Source of the DNA: Tetragonia tetragonoides
Lineage: Eukaryota; Streptophyta; Magnoliopsida; Caryophyllales; Aizoaceae
Direction: 5' to 3'
DNA length: 64,000 nucleotides
NCBI GenBank assembly: GCA_038025085.1
Contig: CM076139.1
Coordinates: 15,951,307-16,015,306, forward strand
The position numbers were made by a program, and so were the translations under genes. Positions 23,956-35,102 of the stretch are shown one piece after another. The first letter of the stretch is position 1. Every line of letters begins with the position of its first letter. The notes beneath the pieces are model-generated. The model did not search any database, was not told the origin of the DNA, and was given only the letters and a program-made list of their open reading frames with translations.

Positions 23956-24431
23956 ATTATGTTCTATTTGATAGATAATGTAATTATTAGGAAATTAATA
24001 TTGTAAATATTTTATAGTTTTCTTATTAGCTTAGGCTTGTATCTAGGCCCATTATCTTGTAATCTAATCTCTAATCTCTCAGTATATATTCTTAATGATA
24101 TACAGTAAACCCTCAAGGGGAATTTACCAAACAATATGGTATCAAAGCCTACTTCTCAAACCCTACCTATCTCTCAAACTTAGCCGTGCTCAACCGTGAC
24201 CAAAGTCCTCGGCCGTCCGCTCCACCTCTCAGCCGACCACCGCCGTGACGTGTCACCTCCGCAGCGCCGCCCGTCCTGGCCTGCTCCGCCGGACCACCAT
24301 CCCCTTCGCCCAAAGCTTCCGCCAGCGCATCTCTTGCTCCCTCACGGTCTCGATCGTGATAGCTCCTTGGTCACGGTATCCCTCTTAACCGTGGTCTTCC
24401 TTTATTTCTTTTATCCTCTTGTTCTTGTTTC

Positions 24432-25499
24432 TTGTGTTTTATTCTTGTTGTTGTTACTATAGCTGTTGATGATGATGTTCCCCCTAATCCCAACCCCAAC
24501 CCGCCCCCTAATCCCTCTGCAACTGGACCATCTACTGAACGGTCTTATGGTATTCACAATATTAAAACCTATATTCCTTTAACCCTTGACTTGGCTCACC
24601 TTAATTATGATGCATGGAAAGAATTGTTTGAAACACATTGCTTAAGTTTTGGGGTACTGGGACATATAGATGGAACCTCTGTGGCCTCGGGACCTAACGA
24701 TATTGAATGGAAACGTGTTGATGGCTTTGTTAAACTTTGGATCTATGGCACTATAACACCTAGCCTGCTTACCCTTGTCTTAAAAACTAAAGTTACGGCC
24801 CTGACTCTTTGGCTTACCCTTGAACAATTGTTCTATGATAACAAAGATGCTCGAGCCCTCCAACTTCAAAACGAACTCATTAATATAGACCACGGTACCA
24901 TGTTCGTTCATGACTATTGCCATAGAATTAAGACCATCACCGATTTGCTTGAAAATATTGAACGACCCGTCCCCGAGCGTCAAATTATTAGCCATACCAT
25001 CAATGGATTAAATGATGATTTTGAGAACATTCATAATGTCATCCAGCACCACAAACCGTTCCCCACCTTCCTACAATGTCGATCCATGCTCCTTTTAGAG
25101 GAGCAACGTCTTGCTAAAGCTCCCAAAAGTCAATCCCGTCACAATGACCACTCCTCATCTTCCATGGTCCTTTATTCCCAACCCCAACCCTCCTACCCCT
25201 ACCCAACACCTCCCACGGCCTACTTCACCCCGTCCCTCAACCCTCAGCCCGCGGCCTACCCCCCTCCCCCACCGCCGGCCTACCCCACCCACTCCATCCA
25301 ATCACCCTACCCGTCCCCCTTTCCCTCTTATCCCCCATATTACCCCATTGCTCCACCACCACCACCATCCCCATCCCTCCTCCCACCTGCTGCCAGCCCC
25401 ACCCCGGCCCCAACCACCACCACAAACACCTCCAAAAAAGGCTGTAACAACAACAGGTACCACAAGAACAAGGGGATCGACACCGACAGCCCGCAGTAG
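24432..25499 (+). CDS. Copia gag polyprotein (UBN2-type), partial
   Basis: An open frame of 355 codons. From about residue 45 it reads YIPLTLDLAHLNYDAWKELF and continues through the helical capsid region (LEQLFYDNKDARALQLQNEL, RQIISHTINGLNDDFENI, SMLLLEEQRL), the hallmark of plant Copia gag. The last 130 residues are Pro/Tyr-rich and end in a basic stretch KKGCNNNRYHKNKG; no complete CCHC knuckle is seen in frame. The true start may differ, because the first residues are hydrophobic and unlike gag. Downstream frames from 25500 to 25860 continue the Pro-rich sequence out of frame, so the frame has been shifted. Confidence 0.8.
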   Translation: MCFILVVVTIAVDDDVPPNPNPNPPPNPSATGPSTERSYGIHNIKTYIPLTLDLAHLNYDAWKELFETHCLSFGVLGHIDGTSVASGPNDIEWKRVDGFVKLWIYGTITPSLLTLVLKTKVTALTLWLTLEQLFYDNKDARALQLQNELINIDHGTMFVHDYCHRIKTITDLLENIERPVPERQIISHTINGLNDDFENIHNVIQHHKPFPTFLQCRSMLLLEEQRLAKAPKSQSRHNDHSSSSMVLYSQPQPSYPYPTPPTAYFTPSLNPQPAAYPPPPPPAYPTHSIQSPYPSPFPSYPPYYPIAPPPPPSPSLLPPAASPTPAPTTTTNTSKKGCNNNRYHKNKGIDTDSPQ

Positions 25500-25859
25500 G
25501 CCCAGACCGCGCCAGCGCATCCCGCGCAACCCACATGGCCTGGGTTTTGGGTCCCGACTCATGCTCCGCCGGGGGGGGTGGCCACACCAGCCGCCTACCT
25601 CCCCAGCGCCGTCAGCCTAGCCTGCCGCCACCTCTGCCGCTGGTGGCGCTGGGCTCCTCGGCCCAGCTCCGACAGGTACACCCACGGGGCCCACCTGGCC
25701 CAGGCCCCGACCGTCAGCCCTGCGGCCCTAGGAGCCAGGATGGCAGCCCCGTGGACTTGGTTCGCCCCGGCGCCCTCCTCCGCCTATTCTACTGCTGTGG
25801 AGCCTACTAACTTGCCACAGGTTTTCAATACTTTGTCTTTGCAGGACCCCGGACAAGCC

Positions 25860-27620
25860 GGATAGTACATGGATACGGAGCCACAGCCCACTTGACGTCC
25901 CAGCCAGGTATACTTAGTATTGTTTTTAATTCGAGCATTGCTAATTCAGTAACTGTTGGTAATGGTTCCCAAATTCCTGTGACATGCATGGGCAACGCCT
26001 CTATCCCCTCCACTTCCCGTCCTCTCCACCTCCAAAATGTCTTTGTCGCCCCTCACTTCATCAAAAACCTCGTGTCTGTGCGTCGTTTCGTTAGAGATAA
26101 TTGGTGTGCCGTTGAATTTGACCTTTTTGGTTTTTCTGTGAAGGACTTTCTGACGAGGCACCACCTCCTCCGATGTGATAGCAACGGGGACCTCTATCCA
26201 GTCACAAACCACTCTTCCACCACCACATCTCCCACAGCTCTCCTCACCTGCAGCTAGGGCTGTTCAAAAATATCCGAACCCGAGCATCCGATCCGAAAAC
26301 CCGAATATCCGAGCTGAAATTATCCAAAAAAACGGATATCCGAAATTTCGGATACGGGTTCGGATACCATTTTCCAAAATTTTCGGATATTTGGATATCC
26401 GAAAATATCCGAAAAACTCAAAATTATCCGAAATATCCGAAAATTATCCGAAATATTTGGCTCACATTTTCAAAATATTAGGCACAAAATAGGATAAAAA
26501 ATAAAAAATATAAATATTTTTCGGATAACGGATATCCGACTATCCGAATCCGAAATTTCGGATATCCGATTTACGGGTTCGGATAACAAAATTTGGTATC
26601 CGAAATTTCGGATATCCGATTTTCGGATACCCGCAAATGAACACCCCTACCTGCAGCCGGTCCACATGGCATCAACGTCTTGGGTATCCCGTCGACTCTA
26701 TCATTCAATCTTTAGCTAAAAATGATTTTATTGAGTGTAACAAAGACAATGTCTCTCCTCTTTGTCATGCTTGTCAACTAGGGAAACATGTTAGACTCCC
26801 TTTTTATTCCTCTACCACTGTGGTTCACTCCCCCTTTGACATTGTTCACTCAGATGTTTGGACCTCCCCCATTCCCAGTGTTAGCGGTATACGTTGTTAT
26901 GTCATTTTCTTAGACCATTATTCACAATTTTTATGGGTTTATCCTCTCCGTCGAAAAAGTGAACCTTTCTCTAAATTCCTTCATTTTCGTGCTTATGTTC
27001 GTACCCAATTTAATTGTCAAATAAAGGCCTTCCAATGTGATCATGGGAGGAAATTCGATAACACACCACTATTAAAATTGTTTGACACCCATGGTATGGT
27101 TATTCGTTTCTCTTGTCCTAGAACCTCTCAACAGAATGGGAAGTCTGAACGCATGATTCGCACTATTAATAATATTTTGCGCACTCTCCTCTTTCAAGCC
27201 AACATTCCTGCCACCTATTGGGTCGAAGCCCTCCACATGGCTGCCCAACTCCTCAACCTTCTACCCTCTACCGCCATCTCAAATGAAACTCCCTTCACTC
27301 GTCTCTTTAAACAAACCCCCTCATATACTCACTTACGGGTCTTTGGGTGTCTGTGTTATCCCAACCTCTCCTCCTCCACACCTCACAAACTAGCTCCCCG
27401 ATCTACTCCCTGTGTCTTCCTCGACTATCCCTCTAACCACCGAGGTTACCGTTGTCTTGATCTCGCCTCCCGCAAAATTATCATATCCCGTCACGTGATA
27501 TTCGATGAAACCACCTTCCCTTTCTCCACTTTCACCCCTCCTACTCCATCCTCGTATGAGTTCCTCGACGACCCGGACCCCTCCCCCCTCTCCCACATTC
27601 TCCTTGACCCCCCGGGCTAG
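25860..27620 (+). pseudogene. Copia protease and integrase, broken by a base loss and a MITE
   Basis: The protease block shows an active-site DTGATAHL-like sequence at 25869-25895, but one base is missing in the Thr codon next to the catalytic Asp, which splits the frame there. The following frame (25892-26257) reads through VTVGNGSQIPV and FVAPHFIKNLVSV. It is interrupted at 26255 by a MITE and resumes at about 26652 with TWHQRLGYP, the GAG-pre-integrase CHAC zinc site, and integrase. Integrase keeps HSDVW, QCDHG and NGKSERM, the D, D, E positions. Excising the MITE and one duplication (403 bp) would put both halves in the same phase. It ends before reverse transcriptase. Confidence 0.85.
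26255..26649. mobile_element. hAT-type MITE built of ATATCCGAA repeats, copy 2 (inside Copia pol)
   Basis: A 395-bp element has the perfect 8-bp duplication CCTGCAGC on both sides (26247-26254 and 26650-26657). Ends TAGGGCTGTTCA and, reversed, TAGGGGTGTTCA. The interior is made of ATATCCGAA/TTCGGATAT units, as in the copy at 20124-20538. Its insertion splits the Copia frame between the protease and pre-integrase blocks. Confidence 0.95.
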
Positions 27621-27700
27621 TCCAAACAATACTATTCTCAATGAAAAATGGGCTGAAAAACTCTTTGTTCTTATTTCATCCTATCGATCAAGCCCATAAT

Positions 27701-28816
27701 ATTTTAAAAGAGGAGAAGTATTCATCTAGATACTCTCACATACATCTTGAAATATTGGAGTGGCACCACCCAAAGAAATGATGACACAAAACATGGTCAA
27801 ACGAAAGAGGGTGAAACCAAGTGTTTGTATTTGGTATATATAGCATAGATTTAGCAAGGATTGTTTAATTAGAAAGGCAGCGGGGGTATATTTGGCATTT
27901 TCACCTAACTTTTAAATTTAAGGTACATCTCTCAGCTTTGATTAACTGTTTCAACTTTCAACTTTCAGCTATCAAATATTTTATCGGATTAATTTCGACT
28001 TACTGCTCCATACGACTAAAAATTTAAAGTTATGCATATAAACTTTCGATTTCACTTAGCAAAACAACTAACTGTGCATAGCCTAAGAGAGAAGAATGTT
28101 TAATAAATACTGATATTTTTATTATATTTAATGTGAAATTAACTAATGAATTTGGTATGTCACAACCTTGAGGGTAAGAGTTCAATTCGAACTAATATTT
28201 TTCTATCATTTATAAATATTACTACAAAATTGGCTAATGATCAAATGAAAATACACTTGGTGAGAAACTCAAAATAGTGAAACTTGACAATGATTAATTG
28301 TGTTTTAATAGTATAAAAAGAAAGATAGATAGATATATTTGTAGTGTATTGTCTAATAACTACTATCATCAAGAATTCAAGATTTAACAAAAACATTAAT
28401 TTCAAACGTAACTAGTTTGATACTATGTATGCATTGCACTGTCTTATTTTTAATATGTTTCCTTATCTTTGTGTAGAGAGCAATTATATGTTACAAAAGT
28501 TAAGATAATTCGGAGAAGAAAATGGAGATAAATCAATAAATCGACTTGAGTTTATATTATAATTATACATGTTTACATAGTATGTGAGCAAATACTTTGA
28601 TTTAATTTGTCTTGCAATTTCACTAGTTGGTAAATGAATTATCCAAATATTTTTCTTTGGCGCGAATTGTTCAAAGATTAATCAATTGTGGTAATTAACT
28701 ATTGTGATATATGGAAGCATGTGTTTGAAGAAAAGCAATGGCGTAGCAAGGAAAATAAAACAAAAAAGAAGAAGGAAGATAATAGTACTAGTAACCCTGA
28801 AGGGGTTAGCTCAAGT
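27701..28816. other. AT-rich intergenic sequence with a MITE relic
   Basis: No gene is seen. 27888-28085 aligns with the minus strand of 20905-21095 (start GTATATTTGGCA, end TTAGCAAAACAACTAAC), a second copy of that repeat family. The rest has no supportable structure. Confidence 0.5.
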
Positions 28817-29450
28817 AGGGTGAGCGCAATCGGGTATCACCGGTTATTGCACTATCCGAAATTGGAATTGGATCCACCGGTTCCTAATTCCTAGGAATTG
28901 AAATTGGAATTAGTTGCCCCAGTTCCTAAATCTTAGGAATTAGAATTGGATCCACCGGGTACCCACCAGAATCCAAGTCCCCATTAAATCCAAATTTTAA
29001 TAGTTTTAAAATCAAATAAATGTATATTTAATAATAAAAATATCAAATATTATATTACACTAACAAATATTAGTTTTGAAGATACCGCAAACATAAAATC
29101 AAATAGGACAATCAAAATTTAAATAACGTCCACAAATTTTTAATTACTAATATTACAAATACAATTATTAAAACATTAAAATTACAAAATACAATTTTTT
29201 AAACCACTAATCTTACTAGAAACTCACCATATTTTTATTTCTATCAAAGAAAAGAGGCTTATATTTTTTTTTACACTGGGTACCCAACCGGTTCCGGTTC
29301 CCAAAAGTCAGGAATTGGAATTGGAATTGGTTGGTACCGGTTCCTATTTTTGGGAATTGGAATTGGAATTGGTTAGACCGGTTCCGAAACCACCGGTTCC
29401 ATATCAATTCCGGTTCCGATACTGGGTACCCGATTTTTCTACTCACCCCT
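28817..29450. mobile_element. hAT-type MITE with GGAATTGGAATTGG repeats
   Basis: A 634-bp element is flanked by GCTCAAGT (28809-28816) and GCTCAACT (29451-29458), an 8-bp duplication with one mismatch. The ends AGGGTGAG and, reversed, AGGGGTGAG are inverted, followed by ATCGGGTA blocks on both sides. Both subterminal zones are filled with GGAATTGGAATTGG and CCGGTTCC repeats. The middle is AT-rich and non-coding. It is a different family from the ATCCGAA copies but has the same plan. Confidence 0.88.
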
Positions 29451-29458
29451 GCTCAACT

Positions 29459-30555
29459 GACAAGACTTCTGATTTTTATTTCACAGGTTCCATGTTCGAG
29501 TTTTCTGAGGATCACTGGAAGCCGGTTTTACGATTTGTTAACCCTCAAGGCTCGTGACAATAGTCAAGCATACCCATACTATCTATAAAGAAAAAGGCAA
29601 TGAATAGTACACCAAAATAAAAATCCAGCCGTATATTATTAGCTACAATAATTACAGTGATGTGAAGCACGAAGGTGGAGCCCTAGCAAGTAATAAGAAG
29701 CACTCAATTAAGTAGTAACGAGCCCCACGAGGGAGGAGAAAGGGAGCCAAAGAAGGAGACAATTAATGTCAAATGCAAATGCCAAGTTCATCCAAACACA
29801 CCACTGTCAACTATGATGTTCCACGTTAAGGGCACTCATATTACCCATGAGGATTAAAGGGTTTATTTTTATTTTTTTTCAAATTTAATCATTTCGATTT
29901 GCCATTAAATACGGTAAAACAATGTTTTATGTATGACATTTCGACATATATAATCATAATGCTCATAACGTTGCAACAAAACGGTGTGTACGCCCAAGTT
30001 TCTGTTTCTTTTTTGTTTCCTTTTGGTGTAAAATCGTAAGCTCAAGTTTGGGAACAACTAATAATTAGTCTCTAGTCTAGCGCTTGAACTACGTTCAGTA
30101 ATTAAATGCCATGAGCATGGAAGTTAATTATGTCAAATGTAGTAGATGTTTTGGTAGAGATTTCGACAAGTCAAATATAGTAGATGTAAACATTGACAAA
30201 ATATAGTGTTTATTTCTATAAAAAAAAAATTGCTTAAACTAGGGAAATAGATTATTTTCAGTGCACTGCGTGGTCTAGTGCAATGTTTTGTGAGAGAAGA
30301 AGGGATAATGTAAGTTAGACTCCTCAACTCTATCTCTCTTACAACTCGTACACTTGACCACACAATGCCCTTAAGATGATCCCTTTTCCCAGTATAGTTT
30401 TTATCATACAATTTGAATTATGAAACTTACCAATTTAACTTGATATTTGAATTGTGAAACTTACCGATTTCACTTGAAATGTGACGTATATTTATTTGAA
30501 AGTCGAATAGACTTTGATATATCTCAAAAATCAAAATTTAGTAACTTTTCACAAA
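29459..30555. other. Intergenic sequence, no gene seen
   Basis: No coding frame with recognisable domains and no bounded repeat. AT-rich with T and A runs. Confidence 0.5.
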
Positions 30556-30559
30556 GAGT

Positions 30560-30870
30560 GGGTTCTTTTTCACTGATTCTCATTGATTGAGTAAGGTATT
30601 GCCACTGATTCTCACTGATTGAGTAAGGTCCTGCCAATGATTTCCACTGATTCGGTAAGGTCCTGCCACTGATTCAATAAGGTCCTGCTACTGATTCTGT
30701 GAGAAGAAATGTGGGTCATGCCACTAATTTTCACTGATTGAGTAAGGTCTTGCCACTGATTCTCACTGATTCAATAAGGTCCAGCCACTGATTCTCACTA
30801 ATTGAGTAAGGTCTTACCCCTTATTTCTACTGATTGAGTAAGGTCCAATAAGTGGAAAAGAACACACCGA
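30560..30870. repeat. Minisatellite of CACTGATT...GTAAGGTC units within inverted ends
   Basis: Imperfect units built on CCACTGATTCTCACTGATT and GAGTAAGGTC repeat about seven times with variable length. The block starts with GTGGGTTCTTTTTCACT and ends with AAGTGGAAAAGAACACACC, which are inverted copies. The same end motif (GAAAAGAACACACC) occurs near 41872 and 50495. It is probably a MITE whose interior expanded as a minisatellite; no target duplication was fixed. Confidence 0.65.
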
Positions 30871-31258
30871 AAGACAGTGAAAAACAGTATAACATCAATA
30901 TTGCCTTGAGAACTTAAGATTATGTCCATGAAAGTCCAACGTATTACATTTTCCGAGTTTGCATTTAGTTGTGACACAACACAAAATACATTTTGTATAC
31001 AAAAGCACTACAATATTCTCATGTTTTCTAAATGAAATATTATATAAATCGTGACTCAATAACAAAAAAAAAAACATGGATATAACTTGCATGCCAAAAA
31101 GACTTGACAAACTTGTAAAGAATCTTATCTTGATGCCACATTTGTGTGGTACAACAAAAATGTTTAAAAAAATTTGAAAAGGAAATCATCATTAATAAGC
31201 AGTGTACAAGGCTAGAACGCAATTGGATTTTTGGTTCCTTTTAGAGGTTTTGAGGGGC

Positions 31259-31500
<242 letters not shown>

Positions 31501-31739
31501 TGCGTGGTAGTGTATGTAGATAGAGAGGGTGGTATGCAAATATTGCAATGCATAAAAGAACAAGAGAAGAAGTTAAATTGATGATGATGATGAGGGATGT
31601 GGAGATCATGATGGGGTGCGTTGCAAATGACGGGGTAAGGTAAGGTGAGGAGAGAGAGAGAGAGAGGAGAGAGATTTTTAAAAAACAATCCAAACCATCA
31701 TTGCGAATCTTGGGACGGCTTAGCCCCTTCATCATTTGG

Positions 31740-33360
31740 GACCCCTCCCCTTTACCTCCCTCTCCTACTCAAGAATGAGCCCCAAAACTTCATTTTTATT
31801 TAACCTTATTATTACCAAACTACCCTCTACAAAATCCATCATCATTCACATGACGCCATCACTTATACTTTGTGCATATCTACGTGACCGTATTCTTAAA
31901 CCAATTACATATACCGGTGTATGTAGTAATTATAATGAGGATAATAACAAAGGTGTGTAATTGATGATATACAAGAGTCCATCTTTCACTCAAGTGAAGA
32001 GTAATCTTGTTAGAGAAAAACTAGATCACTTAAGACAGTAACGGACGCAGGATTCTCATTTTGAAGGGGCGATGTCAAGATATATAGAGGGGGTGAGAGA
32101 TGCCGAAGATTATAAAACTAGAAAAAATATTGGTGAATTAAAAGGAAATTTTTCTGACCGCAGAGGCGAAAACCCCTCCTGACTTCTTCTGTATCTGCTT
32201 ATGCATTTAAGTGAATTGAACTCCTTACTGAGTAAGTAAAAAGATGAGAATAACGGACATGTGGTGATCAATTAGTATCAAGCTAAACGAAGACTTGAAA
32301 ACAATACGAGTATAATAGTTATTGTCACAACAAAAATATAACTAACATGGTATGTGATATAGTCTTATTGCCAACTGGATGTAAACTTTTGGATACTATT
32401 AGAATCTTCTTTAATAACGGATTGACGTAATTCCGTACGAGAGAAACCTTACTTTATATAAAAATAAGAATAGATATATAAAAACACATGTAACTGATCG
32501 AGAAACACGAAAACAGAAGTCAATAAAACCTAAAGTTGTACATATACTTGAATCGGTGTGCATTTGAATCAATTAAATACAATAACGACAGTAAAGTGCA
32601 ATTCAGCATATCTCAACATCTGGCACATTTAAGATATAAATAACGTCTTGTTACGAATTAACTCACACTAACAGAAATATGTTTGATTCTTCTAGAATTA
32701 TAAAAGAGTTAATCCTCAGATATACAAAATCACATAATTAATCGGGAAAACACGAAAACATATTACCAATCAACTTAGACTAACAAAAACATGTTAAATT
32801 TTTCGAGAATTATAAATAGACAATGTAAAAGAGTTAGATATATAGAATCACGTAATTGATCGGGAAACACGATAGCAAGACGTTTTCGAATTCCAAGTTA
32901 TATATTTCATTCGTTTCACTAATATGTTTACACTTCATTTTTTAAGGTCAAAGTTCACAAACTTTGACCATGAACTGGTGAAAAAAATACAAAGATTTAT
33001 GATATAAAAATGTTATTGTTAGATTTATTTTAAAAAATACTTTTGAAAATTTATAATTTTATAATTTATATATGTATATAATTATAATTATGTACGAATA
33101 AAATGATGCATTGAAGACAGTGAAAAAACAAATATAAACATTTCTATGAAACGAAGGAAGGAAGTAATAATGTTCCATGATATATATTGCCAAAAAGGGA
33201 GTGAAACAAATGAAAAGGAAAAATCCTAATTGAAAAAAATGATGGTGATCATAACAATAAATCTTCACCCCTAAACCGGGCCGCCTTCCATGCTTACACA
33301 TGCATGATTGTTGTGGCAGAGAGGGAGATGGCATGTCCCCCCAACCCCCTTCCCTTCAAG
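31740..33360. other. Intergenic sequence upstream of the ZPR gene, with a Stowaway-like MITE
   Basis: No gene is seen. 32905-33164 is a 260-bp degenerate Stowaway-like element: ends TTTCATTCGTTTC and, reversed, CTTCCTTCCTTCGTTTC, with TA on both sides (32903-32904 and 33165-33166). Two similar stretches at about 32690-32740 and 32790-32870 (TTCTAGAATTATAAA and TTCGAGAATTATAAA, each followed by AATCACATAATTAATCGGGAAA-like sequence) show a small local duplication. Confidence 0.5.

Positions 33361-33396
<36 letters not shown>
33361..33396. repeat. CT dinucleotide microsatellite in the ZPR promoter
   Basis: About 16 CT units, roughly 60 bp upstream of the TATA box of the LITTLE ZIPPER gene. Confidence 0.9.
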
Positions 33397-33400
<4 letters not shown>

Positions 33401-33450
33401 TTTTTAAATTGTTTTAAGTCACTTTTTTAGTGGGTTCATTTCCTTGATTC

Positions 33451-33458
33451 TATATAAA
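33451..33458 (+). promoter_or_regulatory. TATA box of the LITTLE ZIPPER gene
   Basis: TATATAAA lies about 30 bp before a C/T-rich leader starting near 33480-33490. It is followed by a pyrimidine-rich 5' UTR and an intron ending in TTTTGCAG just before the coding exon. Position and sequence fit a plant core promoter. Confidence 0.6.
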
Positions 33459-34588
33459 TTAACAACCATAGTTTGCCATTGCACACTTCACTTCTCTCTC
33501 AAGCTTACAAAAAAAAAGAAATTTGGTTTAAGCAATTTCTTGGCCAGAGTTCTTCTCTTCTATACTTCTTCCAAAAAGGTGATCTTTTTTGAAAAGAGAA
33601 AAAAAAGGCCCACTTCCCCTCTTATTTCTCTCTCTGTCTCTCTTATTAAGTTTTTCTACATTTGTTTTAGTTCTTTCCTATGTTTCTAGAACACTAACTT
33701 ATCTGGGTAGTTGCTCATTGCTCTGTTTATTGCTCTGTAGATTTTGGGTAGTTATCTCTGTTTCTCAACAACACCACCACCAACAACAAACAACTCTCTC
33801 TTTCTCTCACCTTTCTCTTTCCAAAAACTGTTACAAGTAAAAGATGAAATAGTCCAACAAATTATCTTAGCTTGTGAATGAGGGAATGTTTTGTTGTTGC
33901 ATGGGGCTACTTTCAACTAATTCTTACACTTTCTATCTGTCTTGTTACATTTTTTTTTTCCTTTTTTTTGGGTATGGTTCTTTCAAATGTTTGTTAGTTG
34001 CAACAGGAAAAGTTTTTATCTTTGTTTATTCAAATATTTTATTACTGAAATATATATTTGGTGTGAATAAGATTGAGATTTTGTCTTTGTTAGAGAAACT
34101 GATTATTCTTTTCTTGCCAATAAGGATAGCAAAAAGAACCCCTTTTTCTAATTTTTTATATTTCTTACTTCTTCCTCACTTGATGAATGAAATATATGGT
34201 GAAAGTTCCTTGTTCTATAGCTTTGTCTCCATTTTATTTCCCTTTTGGAAGTTCTGAAATGTCTTGAGAGGAATAAAACAGGGCACTCTGTTCTTGCAAG
34301 TTTTTCAATGCAAAATCATATCACCAAACTGCATTTTTAGGTGCATTTTTCTAAATGTCATCATAATTCCTTTCTTCTTTTTTTTCATGAATGAGTAAAA
34401 CCCATGATTACTAGCATTCTAAATTTCAGTTTCATTGGTTTGCAAGCAATTGGCATGAATTTTCAATGTGACAAGATTAAAAGCACAGAAATTTTTCATT
34501 GTTTTAATTACTTGAAATGACTGATTGATTAATGGTGTTACTTAATTTTTTTTGGGTTTTTGTTTTGCAGGGTATAAATTGCACAAGA

Positions 34589-34798
34589 ATGGAAAGATTG
34601 AACTCAGAATTGTACTTGCAGAACTGCTACATCATGAAAGAGAATGAAAGGCTAAGGAAGAGAGCTCAACTACTGAATCAAGAGAATCAGCAACTTCTCT
34701 CAGAGTTAAAACAAAGACTTGCAAAGAAGGCTAACAACAATAACCAAAAGGGCAATTCTACTTCTTCAAATCCTTCCAATTCCATGTCAAGCAATTAA
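34589..34798 (+). CDS. ZPR3: LITTLE ZIPPER protein (ZPR3/ZPR4 type), 69 aa
   Basis: A 69-codon frame starts MERLNSELYLQNCYIMKENE and continues through a leucine-zipper heptad run (ENERLRKRAQLLNQENQQLLSEL) to about residue 45, then a polar Asn/Ser-rich tail. This matches plant ZPR3/4 in length and sequence. Such proteins lack a DNA-binding domain; they heterodimerise with class III HD-ZIP transcription factors through the zipper and block them, acting in the shoot meristem and in leaf polarity. The ATG is in an exon that begins after a TTTTGCAG acceptor at 34570, so the 5' UTR carries an intron (leader exon about 33480-33840, possible donor near 33837). An in-frame upstream ATG (34532) lies in the intron and is rejected. 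ZPR4 is the alternative name; the paralogue cannot be decided here. Confidence 0.9.
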   Translation: MERLNSELYLQNCYIMKENERLRKRAQLLNQENQQLLSELKQRLAKKANNNNQKGNSTSSNPSNSMSSN

Positions 34799-35102
34799 CC
34801 AAACCTCTCTCTCTCTCTCTCCTACTCTTCTTAACTACAGAAAAATGGCAGCAGCATTTTGGGACCCACCTAGCTCTTTCTCTCTCATTAACCCCCTTTG
34901 TCTCTCTAAACACTAGGAGAACTAGTTAGATTTTAGCAGTCTTTTTTCTTTTTCTTTTTTTTTTTTTTTTGTGGGCAGTGGTAGTGACATATTTTCATAG
35001 GACAGAAAATTGTGACAGGGAAGTTCTTCAATGTGGTATTTTGTTTTTTTTTTTTGAGGGGTTTTTTTAGAAGATGATGGTGTATTAAATTAACTTTTAC
35101 TA

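Larger units (their letters stand above)
23960..27700 (+). mobile_element. Truncated Ty1/Copia LTR retrotransposon
   Basis: A 174-bp 5' LTR (about 23960-24133, TGTTC to ACA) is followed by a Met-tRNA primer-binding site, TGGTATCAAAGCC, at 24137. After a leader come gag (UBN2-type), a protease block, the GAG-pre-integrase zinc finger and an integrase core. Homology stops after 27620: reverse transcriptase, RNase H and the 3' LTR are missing. The body is also interrupted by a 395-bp hAT MITE at 26255-26649 and by frameshifts. It is a dead fragment in gene order gag-protease-integrase, as in Copia. Confidence 0.9.

Noticed and set aside
24137..24149. TGGTATCAAAGCC as part of a tRNA gene
   Set aside because: It is the Copia primer-binding site directly after the LTR; no cloverleaf surrounds it.
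25237..25587. Gly/Trp-rich minus-strand frames within the Copia gag region
   Set aside because: Antisense shadows of the Pro-rich gag tail.
34532..34588. Upstream in-frame ATG for the ZPR protein
   Set aside because: It lies before the TTTTGCAG splice acceptor at 34570, and the conserved family start is MERLN at 34589.
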